DNA of 13,301 nucleotides from Minthousia sp045628125 (GCA_045628125.1 JAZQPA010000031.1:1-13301); one strand, 5' to 3'; positions 1-7,655 are shown, counted from the stretch's first letter. The notes: a model not told the origin generated them from the letters alone. Program-made: numbers and translations.

Positions 1-128
1 CCCCTAAGAAAATTAGAAATGTAAATAAAAATCATAATATTCTACAAAATAATCCTAATCATTTTTTCATGTTGCCATAGAGTGATAAGGGGAGGTTCTG
101 TCCCAGATTCATTATGAGAGAGAACATG
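1..128. other. AT-rich intergenic stretch, no gene seen
   Basis: This is AT-rich sequence downstream of the RRM gene terminator. I find no convincing open reading frame on either strand and no TAnnTTTG promoter core. A weak inverted repeat (GGGA, 7-nt loop, TCCC) lies near position 100. Whatever gene lies to the left of the window is not reached. Confidence 0.5.
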
Positions 129-171
129 AAAAATGCCCAGACCAGAGGACGAATCCTACAGGCCTGGGCAT
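129..171 (-). terminator. Rho-independent terminator of the RRM gene
   Basis: In the minus-strand transcript an 8-bp stem is formed by ATGCCCAG (complement of 164-171) and CTGGGCAT (complement of 133-140). It is extended inward by GCC/GGT-type pairing. A second inner stem, AGGA/TCCT, closes a UUCG tetraloop. The hairpin is followed directly by a run of U (plus-strand A at 129-133). It lies about 40 nt past the RRM stop codon, as expected for the end of that transcript. Confidence 0.85.
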
Positions 172-208
172 GCTACCCTAAAACAAATTTCTTATATTTC
201 TTATCTAT

Positions 209-778
209 TTAATCGTTGTAACGATGGTATGAGCGGTTGCTGCGATGTGCCTCGTATTCATACAGGCCGTCATTATCGTCGAAATTATTGTAACGGCTGG
301 ATGTACGGCGGTCACTTCTATAGTCGCTGTGACGCTGTGAGGAACGGTGATTGTCGTTGCGGTCGTTGAAACGGCGTGCTGGACGATCCTCTTTGTCATC
401 AGAACGGCGTGGACGATAGCCTTCGCTGTCAGCATAGCGGCGTGGAGCACGCTCTGAACGGTTGCGGTCATAGCTGTGTGAATAACCTTGTCTGTCATTA
501 TTTTTCGCACGCTCGGTCTTCTCCTTTGCCAATGCGATGGTCAGGGTTATGCCCTCTACTTCCAGCGGGTTCTCCTTATAGAAGGCCAGACAAGTGTCCA
601 GTGACTCCTGATTATCGAATTCAGCAAAGCCTACTCTCAGGCCGGTTGGGTTCTTCTTGTTAGGAATGATACGGATGTTAGACACATCGCCAAACATCTC
701 TGTCCACTGACGCAAGTTATCGTTTGTTACACTTTCTTTCAAGCCACCAAAAAATACGGTATATGTATTGTTGTTCAT
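209..778 (-). CDS. RRM-domain RNA-binding protein with Arg/Tyr-rich disordered tail
   Basis: This 189-aa cytoplasmic protein probably binds single-stranded RNA and acts post-transcriptionally. Residues about 6-85 form one RRM fold. RNP2 is V8-F-F-G-G-L13 and RNP1 is L47-R-V-G-F-A-E-F54. The aromatic residues F9 and F51 are kept, but RNP1 position 3 is Val instead of an aromatic and RNP2 has Gly where Asn is usual, so this is a divergent RRM. Residues about 94-189 are low-complexity and hydrophilic, with about 22 Arg and 10 Tyr plus many Ser, Asp and Asn. The tail is surely disordered. Bacteroidota RRM proteins are often only about 80-100 aa, so the tail roughly doubles the length. The start is the ATG preceded by A/T-rich sequence typical of this phylum. 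The gene is monocistronic, with a long leader upstream and a terminator downstream. Family call is confident; the RNA targets are unknown. Confidence 0.9.
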   Translation of the reverse strand: MNNNTYTVFFGGLKESVTNDNLRQWTEMFGDVSNIRIIPNKKNPTGLRVGFAEFDNQESLDTCLAFYKENPLEVEGITLTIALAKEKTERAKNNDRQGYSHSYDRNRSERAPRRYADSEGYRPRRSDDKEDRPARRFNDRNDNHRSSQRHSDYRSDRRTSSRYNNFDDNDGLYEYEAHRSNRSYHRYND

Positions 779-1071
779 AATTTCTAATTTTTAAATTGTT
801 GATTTTTAATTGATAATTGGGTATAGTACGCCCTGCCAGGGTAGAGTTTACTCCTGCTGTACTATGAGTTTTATTCAAATAGTGAAAGGGGATTTGGGCT
901 GCATCTGCCGGCTCCTGAGGAGTGGCCTTGATGTGTTTTATGAGTCGTCAGCTCAAGTGGGTGCTTTTCCGAATTGGTCTCAGAAGAAGCGTTTTTGGTT
1001 CTTGTAAAAAATGTATTTAATTTATATCGCCTGCTATTCAGTGCAGGATAACTTGCAATTCTTATCTGATT
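779..1071 (-). promoter_or_regulatory. Long 5' leader of the RRM gene
   Basis: The nearest good promoter (-7 at 1078-1085) implies a leader of about 290 nt, much longer than the 15-80 nt inferred for the other promoters in this window. Inverted repeats within it are: CCTGC/GCAGG at 1030-1047 (8-nt loop), the palindrome-like CTCCTGAGGAG at 912-922, and a 43-nt element at 823-865 near the start codon. I see no convincing protein-coding frame. Long leaders on RRM genes are known from cyanobacteria, where they take part in cold response; a similar role here is inference. Together with 1072-1234 it fills the 456-bp gap before the next gene. Confidence 0.5.
823..865 (-). promoter_or_regulatory. Foldable RNA element just upstream of the RRM start
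   Basis: A perfect 7-bp outer stem (ATAGTAC at 823-829 with GTACTAT at 859-865) encloses two small potential hairpins in the transcript: GAG-UAAA-CUC and CCCU-GGC-AGGG. The segment CCUG in the second hairpin can pair instead with an upstream CAGG (853-856), so two mutually exclusive folds are possible. It ends about 45 nt before the ATG, leaving an A/T-rich ribosome-loading region. Function unknown; a translational control element or simple 5' stabiliser are the obvious options. Confidence 0.4.
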
Positions 1072-1076
1072 GCGAT

Positions 1077-1085
1077 GCAAAGGTA
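1077..1085 (-). promoter_or_regulatory. Bacteroidota-type promoter for the RRM gene
   Basis: The minus strand reads TACCTTTGC, a full match to the -7 core TAnnTTTG. No clear TTTG -33 element is present at the usual 19-22 nt upstream. The expected transcription start is near 1071. Confidence 0.6.
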
Positions 1086-1180
1086 CGACAATAATTGATA
1101 CCGCCACCATAAAAGGCCGTTTATTTTCAAAAAAGTTTGATTTTTTTCAAATTATTGTTTTCCTCCTATTATATATATCT

Positions 1181-1215
1181 AAAAAAGCCCCACTGACGGT
1201 GGTCAGCAGGGCTTT
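1181..1215 (-). terminator. Rho-independent terminator of the SGNH hydrolase gene
   Basis: The transcript forms AAAGCCC/GGGCTTT (arms at 1184-1190 and 1209-1215), a 2x2 internal mismatch, then CTGAC/GTCAG closing a 4-nt loop at 1198-1201. It runs directly into six U residues (plus-strand A at 1181-1186). It begins about 20 nt after the hydrolase stop codon. The plus-strand side lacks a T run, so it works in the minus direction. Confidence 0.9.
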
Positions 1216-1234
1216 ATTCGTTATTCAGGATAGA

Positions 1235-1936
1235 TCAGTTGGCTGCGATAAAGCGGGCCAGTGTCTCCTTCAGGTGGTTGTAACCTGCAGAATTCAGGTG
1301 CAACTTGTCTGAACTGAAGAAGTCCGGTGCATTGTAATCATTGATGCCGCTGGTGGTGTACAGGTTCAGGAATGGAATGCCCAGTTCCTTGCAAACCTTC
1401 TCCTGGTTCTCTACGTAAACAGGCAGTTTCTTCATGTTTCTTGGCACATGACGGAAACCTTCCGGAGTTTTGTTGATCTCTTCCTCGGTGGCATGCTCGT
1501 GCATAGGTACAGGCATAGAGCTGAAGAACAGAATCTTGGCATTAGGAGCACCCTTGCGCAACTTGTCCACGCATAACTTAATCTGTGCTTCCTGCTCCTC
1601 GATAGGGGTCTCGCGGGTTACATCGTTGGTGCTGGCCCAGATGACGAAGATATCGTAGTTGGTGCCACTGGCCAGTGCCTTGTCTATCTGACCTGGCAGC
1701 CAGCGGTCCTCGCCGGTCTTGATGGAGAAGCCTGCGCCACCGATGCCGTAGGTGGTAACCTTGCTTTTCAGCACGTCAACCCAGTATGCCTTAGCCACAT
1801 CTGATGCGGGAATGACACTGAAAGAACCGCCGAAAACGGCAATCTTCTTATTGTAGTTAGGAGAGTCCTCGTAGCGCTGTGCGTAACTGCTGATGCACAG
1901 CAGGCATGCCATGATGCCCAAAATGATCTTTTTCAT
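1235..1936 (-). CDS. Secreted SGNH/GDSL-type hydrolase (esterase family)
   Basis: This 233-aa exported protein probably removes an acyl group from a carbohydrate, lipid or similar ester. Residues 1-19 are a Sec signal peptide cut after SYA. The SGNH blocks are visible. Block I is G36-G-S-F-S40 with Ser38 as nucleophile. Block II contains the Gly-rich Y63-G-I-G-G-A-G. Block III is S102-T-N-D with Asn104. Block V is D210-K-L-H213, giving the Asp/His pair. Block I has Gly where the name-giving GDS motif has Asp, a change seen in SGNH relatives. The frame stays open to an ATG at 2002, but the start at 1936 is chosen because it gives the signal peptide and lies just after a promoter at 1959-1967. 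Substrate cannot be told from sequence. The preceding barrel gene has no terminator, so read-through into this gene is possible. Confidence 0.85.
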   Translation of the reverse strand: MKKIILGIMACLLCISSYAQRYEDSPNYNKKIAVFGGSFSVIPASDVAKAYWVDVLKSKVTTYGIGGAGFSIKTGEDRWLPGQIDKALASGTNYDIFVIWASTNDVTRETPIEEQEAQIKLCVDKLRKGAPNAKILFFSSMPVPMHEHATEEEINKTPEGFRHVPRNMKKLPVYVENQEKVCKELGIPFLNLYTTSGINDYNAPDFFSSDKLHLNSAGYNHLKETLARFIAAN

Positions 1937-1958
1937 AAGAATTTGATTTAGTGTTTCT

Positions 1959-1967
1959 GCAAAGATA
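1959..1967 (-). promoter_or_regulatory. Promoter for the SGNH hydrolase
   Basis: The minus strand reads TATCTTTGC, matching TAnnTTTG, about 23 nt before the ATG. A TTTG lies 24 nt upstream, slightly farther than the usual -33 spacing. The implied leader is only about 15-18 nt. Confidence 0.6.
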
Positions 1968-2008
1968 CGAAAATCCTTGTTATCCTCCTCGCAAATCCTC
2001 ATTTTTTC

Positions 2009-4426
2009 TTAGTTACCCATTCGGGCTGCAGCGTCCTTACCGGCTCCGGTTCCTTTGTACTTGCTCTGTGCCGCATTGAAGGTGTAGTGCAGTGACACGG
2101 CCAGACGGTGACTGCCTCGCACACTGTGCTGATGTACATTATAGTAACCGCAATCCAGTTCGACATCGGTATCCGCTTTCTGCAGCACATCGTCGATGGA
2201 TGCGCGCAGGGTGAGTGCATCGTTTTTCAGCCAACTCTTCTGGACGGTAAAGTTGAGTATGGTACTGGTGGATGCCAAGTGGAAATTCAACTGGTCGCCA
2301 CGGGTCTGAATGTAGGCGTTTCCCTCCAGTTGCCAGGAATGAGGAAGACGGAACGTATTGGTCAGGTTGATGAAACCTACAGGCTTACCTGATTTGATTT
2401 CACGCTTTCCGTTGGCTTCACGTGGATCGGCCAGTGTCTCCTTGTAATAGGAACGGCTCACACCCACTGACCAGTATGGTGAGTAGCAACCGAAGGTAGG
2501 AGTGGCGTTGATGAAGGTGTTCCACAGGCTCACAGGGTCCTTCATGTTGATTTCCTTAATCAGGATAACTCCCTCATCATTATAGATATACGACCATTCT
2601 GAAAGCATATTCTTGTTGCGTTCGTAAACACTAATCATGTTCAGGAATTTCCAGCGTCCGCTGATGCTCAGTTCCTGCTTGATGTTATTCTTCAACTTGG
2701 AATCGCCCTGCTTCAGGGTATAAGGGTTGATGTAATGCATGGTCTCGTTCAATATGCTGTAATCCGGACGCACGGTTCTGATGCCGTAGCTTACCGCAGC
2801 CTGAACCTGACCGAACTGCTTGGACCATGACACGTTAGGGAAAATGTCGTTGGTGTACCGGGTCATGTTTTGCTGGGCATCCAGACGGTTGGTATAGTCG
2901 AATCCCACATGCTCGTAGCGCACGCCTGCCTGCAGATTGCCCACCGATGGAATGGTGCATGAGTAGGCCGCAAAGAAGGCGATATTGTTCTCGTTGACCT
3001 TTGTGTCAGTGCTTGGAAGTGGCAGTCCCTCAGTCATATAGTAGCTGTTACGCTTGGCAAATGTCATCTCGGAACCAGCCTGCAGCTGTCCCTTCCATAC
3101 CGGATAACTGAGCACCAGTTTACCGGCATACAGCTCATTCCTGCTTCCTGAGTTTGTGGTGGACTGAAGGGTCTCGCTCTGTGCTGCCCGTGTCTCTTCC
3201 TGCGATCTGATCTCCTGAATCTTATTGTTGGTGTTATTCTTCGAGGTCAGGAAATCCAGGTTCAGGTCGATGTTCAGCTTGCCCACGGTACCGTTATAAT
3301 AGGCATTTCCCTCCCAGTTGTATGGATTATGACTGGCCAAGTGCTGTGCGGTAAAGCTTTCCTCTATCAGTCGCCGGGTGCTGCCCTGCCAGGTATGATT
3401 CATCAGGGAATATCCGTCGTTATCGGTCTTTCCCAAAACCGGGTCATGGAACTCCATGCGCATACCCAGCGAATGCTTCTCGTTAGGTTGGAAGTTGAAT
3501 CCAAAGTTGTAATTGAAACCCTCGCCATGATAGTCGCTGCGCATCTTGCTGTACTGGCTCATGGTATGCATCTGGCCGTTTTCCAGAATGTAGCTGTTGT
3601 TGGTCAACTCATTGTAATTCGGCGAGTCCCACTTCCAGTAATTGGCCATTCCGAACACGTCAAGGCCGTTGTGACGGTAGCGCAGATTCAGTGTAGAGCT
3701 GGGATCCTGATAGCCGTAACGCAGGCTGGAATTGTTTGAGATGTCCAGGTCATAACCCAGACCGTTGCCCTGCAGACGGATGGTCTTGATGCGTACCACC
3801 GAAGTCACTGTGGCATCATACTGAGCACCCGGATTGGTGATCACCTCTACCTCCTTGATTTCTTCCGAACGCAGTCGCTTCAGCTCATCCCTGTCATTTA
3901 TCTTTCGGCCGTTGATGTAGATGACTGGTGAGCCCTTGCCCAGAACCTCCAGGTCTTCACCCTTTTGCATCATGCCCGGAACCTTTGCCAGCATCTCCTT
4001 GGCTGTGCCCGATTTCTCCAGGACAGTTCCCTGAATCGAGGTGATCATGGAATTACCCGTCAGCTTGGTCTTAGGCAACTGCCCCTTGACGGTCACTTCA
4101 CCCAGCATCTGGCTGTCCTCGCGCAGTGTCACCATCAGTCCGTTAGGATCATTGACAGGCAGGTTCACGTATGCTGTCTCGTAACCGATGCTCGAGATTT
4201 TCAGTAGGGCACCGTTCTTGCTGTGGGTCATCATAAACTTTCCCTCACTGTCGCTGATGGCGCCCTGTACAAAAGTGGAGTCGGGTAGGGTCATCATCAC
4301 CACATTGGCATAACCCATAGGATTGCCGTTGTTGTCCAGGATTGTTCCCTTTATATTAGCATTGCCCTGTGCCATCAACAGGACAGGTACGGCAGCGATA
4401 GCCATGGATAAAAGAAGTTTTCTCAT
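2009..4426 (-). CDS. Outer-membrane beta-barrel protein with carboxypeptidase-regulatory-like domain
   Basis: This is an 805-aa outer-membrane protein of the TonB-receptor-like 'outer membrane beta-barrel protein' family common in Bacteroidota. Residues 1-20 are a signal peptide ending LLMAQ. Residues about 23-105 are a carboxypeptidase-D-regulatory-like Ig fold, with the typical G-T-I-L-D start and S-D-S-E-G-K-F core. A short L108-G-E-V-T-V-K segment resembles a TonB-box region. Residues about 120-215 are a plug-like domain, including the Y-I-N-G-R and E-V-I-T-N-P-G-A-Q-Y-D motifs. The rest is antiparallel barrel strands, ending with the tail S-K-Y-K-G-T-G-A-G that I recall as conserved at the end of this family, so the C-terminus looks intact. 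It lacks a SusD partner next door, so it is not a SusCD glycan system. It has its own promoter and lies downstream of the exporter operon. Cargo unknown; signalling, export or import are all possible. Confidence 0.85.
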   Translation of the reverse strand: MRKLLLSMAIAAVPVLLMAQGNANIKGTILDNNGNPMGYANVVMMTLPDSTFVQGAISDSEGKFMMTHSKNGALLKISSIGYETAYVNLPVNDPNGLMVTLREDSQMLGEVTVKGQLPKTKLTGNSMITSIQGTVLEKSGTAKEMLAKVPGMMQKGEDLEVLGKGSPVIYINGRKINDRDELKRLRSEEIKEVEVITNPGAQYDATVTSVVRIKTIRLQGNGLGYDLDISNNSSLRYGYQDPSSTLNLRYRHNGLDVFGMANYWKWDSPNYNELTNNSYILENGQMHTMSQYSKMRSDYHGEGFNYNFGFNFQPNEKHSLGMRMEFHDPVLGKTDNDGYSLMNHTWQGSTRRLIEESFTAQHLASHNPYNWEGNAYYNGTVGKLNIDLNLDFLTSKNNTNNKIQEIRSQEETRAAQSETLQSTTNSGSRNELYAGKLVLSYPVWKGQLQAGSEMTFAKRNSYYMTEGLPLPSTDTKVNENNIAFFAAYSCTIPSVGNLQAGVRYEHVGFDYTNRLDAQQNMTRYTNDIFPNVSWSKQFGQVQAAVSYGIRTVRPDYSILNETMHYINPYTLKQGDSKLKNNIKQELSISGRWKFLNMISVYERNKNMLSEWSYIYNDEGVILIKEINMKDPVSLWNTFINATPTFGCYSPYWSVGVSRSYYKETLADPREANGKREIKSGKPVGFINLTNTFRLPHSWQLEGNAYIQTRGDQLNFHLASTSTILNFTVQKSWLKNDALTLRASIDDVLQKADTDVELDCGYYNVHQHSVRGSHRLAVSLHYTFNAAQSKYKGTGAGKDAAARMGN

Positions 4427-4514
4427 TTTTTCGTCCTTTCAGTTTTACGTTGTTAATAATTGCTTTAATGTTTTGATCTGTGCTCATTTTGTCAGCATTC
4501 TCGTTTTTTCTAAA

Positions 4515-4523
4515 GCAAAATTA
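4515..4523 (-). promoter_or_regulatory. Promoter for the outer-membrane barrel gene
   Basis: The minus strand reads TAATTTTGC, a full match to TAnnTTTG and identical over nine bases to the -7 of the exporter operon promoter (10318-10326). The -33 region is poor (TGTT at a 19-nt spacing). The implied leader is about 80 nt. Confidence 0.6.
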
Positions 4524-4583
4524 TAACGGATTTTGGGGACGGAACAGGAAAAAATGGACATCGGTATGATGGCGGATTGAGTT

Positions 4584-4600
4584 TGTATAATAATTATACA
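4584..4600. repeat. 17-bp palindrome at the end of the ABC ATPase gene
   Basis: TGTATAAT, one central A, then ATTATACA gives perfect 8-bp arms. The symmetry continues outward as GTTTG/CAAAC if a 2-nt bulge is allowed. It overlaps the ATPase stop codon (4594-4596) and sits about 60-75 bp upstream of the -7 box of the next gene. No U run follows on the minus strand, so it is a poor intrinsic terminator. An operator for the barrel gene or an mRNA 3'-end hairpin are both possible. Confidence 0.5.
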
Positions 4601-5283
4601 CAAACACAGTAACCCATGGATTCATTAACAATCTCTCCATCAAACAGATTGATGATGCGCTGGGCGTATGAGGCGTCGCGCTGGGAATGGGTAACCATGA
4701 CGATGGTGGTACCCTCGCGGTTCAGTTCGGTGAGCAGTTCCATGACCTCGGTGCCGTTCTTGCTGTCCAGATTACCTGTAGGCTCATCGGCCAGGATGAT
4801 TTGGGGTTTGGTGATAATGGCACGGGCTATGGCCACACGCTGCTGCTGGCCTCCGGACAACTGCTGGGGATAGTGCTTGACGCGATGGCTGATGCCCATG
4901 CGGCGCAGGATTTCGGTGACCTGCTGCTTACGTTGGGCAGCCGGTACGCCCATGAAGGTAAGCGGTAATTCCACATTCTCGAACACGTTCAACTCGTCAA
5001 TCAGGTTGAAGCTCTGGAACACAAAGCCGATATTACCCTTGCGCACATCGGTACGCTGGTTCTCCTTCAGGTGACCAACTTCCTGTCCGGCCAGGTGGTA
5101 TGTCCCCTCGGTGGGGTTATCCAACAGGCCCAGAATATTCAGCAAAGTAGATTTGCCGCAACCCGACGGGCCCATGATGGCCACAAACTCGCCTTCGCTT
5201 ACTTCCAGGTTCACACCGTTCAGTGCAATGGTGTCAACTTCCTCGGTATGAAATACTTTCTTCAGATTCTCTATCTTTATCAT
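4594..5283 (-). CDS. ABC transporter ATPase, MacB/LolD type
   Basis: This 229-aa cytoplasmic ATPase powers the permease encoded just upstream. All nucleotide-binding motifs are present: Walker A G38-P-S-G-C-G-K-S-T46, Q-loop Gln90, signature L142-S-G-G-Q146, Walker B I162-I-L-A-D-E167, D-loop N171-L-D173 and H-loop His199. The Q90-S-F-N-L loop and the length match the MacB/LolD/FtsE group, which pairs with FtsX-type permeases and couples ATP hydrolysis to motion in the periplasm instead of moving substrate through the membrane. It is the last gene of the four-gene exporter operon, 11 nt after the permease stop. All catalytic residues are intact. Confidence 0.95.
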   Translation of the reverse strand: MIKIENLKKVFHTEEVDTIALNGVNLEVSEGEFVAIMGPSGCGKSTLLNILGLLDNPTEGTYHLAGQEVGHLKENQRTDVRKGNIGFVFQSFNLIDELNVFENVELPLTFMGVPAAQRKQQVTEILRRMGISHRVKHYPQQLSGGQQQRVAIARAIITKPQIILADEPTGNLDSKNGTEVMELLTELNREGTTIVMVTHSQRDASYAQRIINLFDGEIVNESMGYCVCV

Positions 5284-5294
5284 AGTGTTCTTTC

Positions 5295-7655
5295 TTATTC
5301 GGTTTTAATGCTGTTTACAGGATTCTCATGGGCCACGCGCCAACTCTGGATGCTGACGGTGAGTACTGTGACCGTGCCCACAATGAAGAGTGCCAGCGGG
5401 AACAGCCACCAGTAGATTTCGGTATGTTCGGAAAAGTTGGTGAGCCACTCGTTACCCATTTTATAGCTGACGGGTACGGCGATGGCAAAGCCAAGAAGAA
5501 TCAGCATCAGGTACTGGCGGTTGAACAGCAGCAGAATCCTGGAGGTCTGGCTTCCCAATACACGGCGTACACCTATCTCCTTGCGCCGGTATTCCGTCTC
5601 GAACATTGTCAGGCAGAATACACCTATTAAGGTGATGATGAAACAGATGACGCTGAACACATCAACCTGACGGATAAAACGGAATTCTTCCTTGTACGTG
5701 TTGTCCATCAGCTGATCCAACAGGTCCACCTGGGCGCTCTGGTTGTTGAGCTTGGCATTGATGATCGCTTCGATTTGCTTTTTTAAAGCAATCTTGTCCG
5801 CATGGGGCGACACGCGGATGCTCAGTTTATTGCAACTGTCGTTCCACTTGTAACGTTCGCCATAGATGATGAAGGCTGTAGGAGTTGAACTGCTTTTCCG
5901 CATGCTGAACAGACGAAAATTGCGACAGACACCCTTGACAGGCAAATCGCCGTCAATCAGGTCCTTATCTGTCTCAACCCAGTCGTACTCATTCTTCATG
6001 GTCTGGTTGACGATATAGGTGTCGCCATCATGAACACTAAAGTCGCTACCCTCGATGACCGGTATGCCATAGGTGCTTAGGAAATGCCAATCTACCGGTA
6101 AACAGTAAAAATAAACGGATGTATCGTTTGATGAGCGTCCCCACCACATGATCAGGTCTTCCACACCAGGAATATACTGGCTGAAACAGGTGTTTTCCAC
6201 ACCGGGCAGTTTCATCACTTCCTCACGAATGCTCTGTTTCTTATTTTTAGCCTCCTGTCCCTGCAAGATGGTAACCAGAATCTGGTCTTTGTCGAATCCG
6301 TAATCCGAACGGTAGATGTAGCGGCTTTGAAGAGCCAGGATACCGATGTAACATATCATGATGATGGCAATGGTAATTTGTACGCCTACCAGCAGTTTCC
6401 GGAGGAAGATACCCCGGGGAGACAGACCAAAGGCACCTTTCAGCACCAGGGCTGGGACAAACGAGGTGGCATACCATGCGGGATAGATGGAAGCAACCAC
6501 ACCCACCAGCAAGGCGATGGATAGGGTGAGCATGAACAAACCGATATGCCGCGTAAAGACCAGAGAACCCAGGAAGGCAGACTGGATATCGGGAATGGCG
6601 TTCAGTATCAAACACAAGGCCATGGCTAACACCCAGGCTGTCAGTGAAATACAGACTCCTTCGGCTACTAGGCCCATACGTAAGCTGGTTACACTTTGCC
6701 CTAAAACCTTACGGGTGTTAATGCTCTTGACGCGAACAGGAGTTTGAGCCAAAGAGAAGTTGGTGAAGTTGATGGCCGCCACAATAATGACCAGCACACA
6801 GGCCAGTGACAGGACGATGAGCATTCCCTGATTTCCCTTGTCCTCATTCGGGTCCACTCCAGACAGGTAGGTCTCTGTTACCGGAACAAATCTGAAATCC
6901 AGTGATTTGAAATATTCTGTTACTTCCTCGATATCCTCAGGTGTGGCATCCTGAAGATTATTGCCTATTCTCCGTTCGATATACCATTCTTTCAGGTGAT
7001 TAGCCAATCCGACGATATCCGTTCCGGGATGAAGATACGCCAGACAGTTGTAATTCCAGTTGTTGAGATTATCTTGGTCTATCTTATCCAGATTTACAAA
7101 AATGCCGTTGCGTACCACACAGTTCTCTGGAAAATCCTGAACCACACCCACCACATTGACTGTCTTTCCGTTAGCAACTTTAATCTGCTTTCCTACTGCT
7201 TGAGTGGTATGGAAAAAAGTCAAGGCCAGGGATTCGGAAAGAATGACATCCTCACTGGCCAACATGTCCAGCTTGCCATCCAATACAACGGGGTGAAGCG
7301 CTTTCAGCGAACCGGGCAGGATGTTGGTATAGTGGCATGTCATCTCATTATCAGCGATAACAATGTAATCGTGTTGAGCATTCTGGTACATGTATACATC
7401 CTCCACTTGAGGGAGATCGTATAAATGCTCCACTAATGGCCTCGGATTGTTGGCCATCCAGGAAACTCTTCCTGAAGGATCGGTTGCTTCCAACCGGTAC
7501 AGATTCTGATACTGATACAGCTCCTTATTGTACTGACGCGTAAACTGCACCTGAGTCATGAACAGATAGAATGCAGCAAAAGCGACAGTCAGTCCCAAGA
7601 GGTTCAGCAGGTTGGCTGTCCTAAACCGGTTGATGATGTAGAGAAATGATTTCAT
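5295..7655 (-). CDS. FtsX/MacB-type ABC transporter permease, 8 TM
   Basis: This is a 786-aa inner-membrane permease. Hydrophobic segments lie near residues 16-36, 278-300, 328-352, 371-396, 418-441, 665-686, 714-732 and 748-768, so it is a tandem of two 4-TM FtsX units. Two large periplasmic domains (about 40-275 and 445-660) correspond to MacB periplasmic core domains. The second unit carries the typical FtsX loop motif E-I-G-V-R-R-V-L-G-S (693-702). It ends with E-N-P-V-N-S-I-K-T-E, which I recall as typical of this Bacteroidota group. E. coli MacB fuses the ATPase to a 4-TM permease; here the ATPase is separate and the permease is doubled. It lies between the adaptor (19-nt gap) and the ATPase (11-nt gap). 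Likely an exporter of a small molecule, peptide or lipid; substrate unknown. Confidence 0.93.
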   Translation of the reverse strand: MKSFLYIINRFRTANLLNLLGLTVAFAAFYLFMTQVQFTRQYNKELYQYQNLYRLEATDPSGRVSWMANNPRPLVEHLYDLPQVEDVYMYQNAQHDYIVIADNEMTCHYTNILPGSLKALHPVVLDGKLDMLASEDVILSESLALTFFHTTQAVGKQIKVANGKTVNVVGVVQDFPENCVVRNGIFVNLDKIDQDNLNNWNYNCLAYLHPGTDIVGLANHLKEWYIERRIGNNLQDATPEDIEEVTEYFKSLDFRFVPVTETYLSGVDPNEDKGNQGMLIVLSLACVLVIIVAAINFTNFSLAQTPVRVKSINTRKVLGQSVTSLRMGLVAEGVCISLTAWVLAMALCLILNAIPDIQSAFLGSLVFTRHIGLFMLTLSIALLVGVVASIYPAWYATSFVPALVLKGAFGLSPRGIFLRKLLVGVQITIAIIMICYIGILALQSRYIYRSDYGFDKDQILVTILQGQEAKNKKQSIREEVMKLPGVENTCFSQYIPGVEDLIMWWGRSSNDTSVYFYCLPVDWHFLSTYGIPVIEGSDFSVHDGDTYIVNQTMKNEYDWVETDKDLIDGDLPVKGVCRNFRLFSMRKSSSTPTAFIIYGERYKWNDSCNKLSIRVSPHADKIALKKQIEAIINAKLNNQSAQVDLLDQLMDNTYKEEFRFIRQVDVFSVICFIITLIGVFCLTMFETEYRRKEIGVRRVLGSQTSRILLLFNRQYLMLILLGFAIAVPVSYKMGNEWLTNFSEHTEIYWWLFPLALFIVGTVTVLTVSIQSWRVAHENPVNSIKTE

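Noticed and set aside
85..105. GGGGAGGTTCTGTCCC-like sequence considered as an insertion sequence end
   Set aside because: No matching inverted copy, target duplication or transposase fragment is present in the window.
205..663. Open frames on both strands across the RRM tail region
   Set aside because: They are shadows of the biased Arg/Tyr/Asp codons of the RRM tail, have low-complexity or implausible products, and lack promoters.
871..1110. A 79-codon minus-strand frame in the RRM leader
   Set aside because: Its start lies upstream of the predicted transcription start, the product shows no recognisable pattern, and no ribosome-loading sequence is evident.
1937..2002. Upstream in-frame ATG extending the SGNH hydrolase by 22 residues
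   Set aside because: The extension places a charged segment before a clear signal peptide and spans the promoter at 1959-1967.
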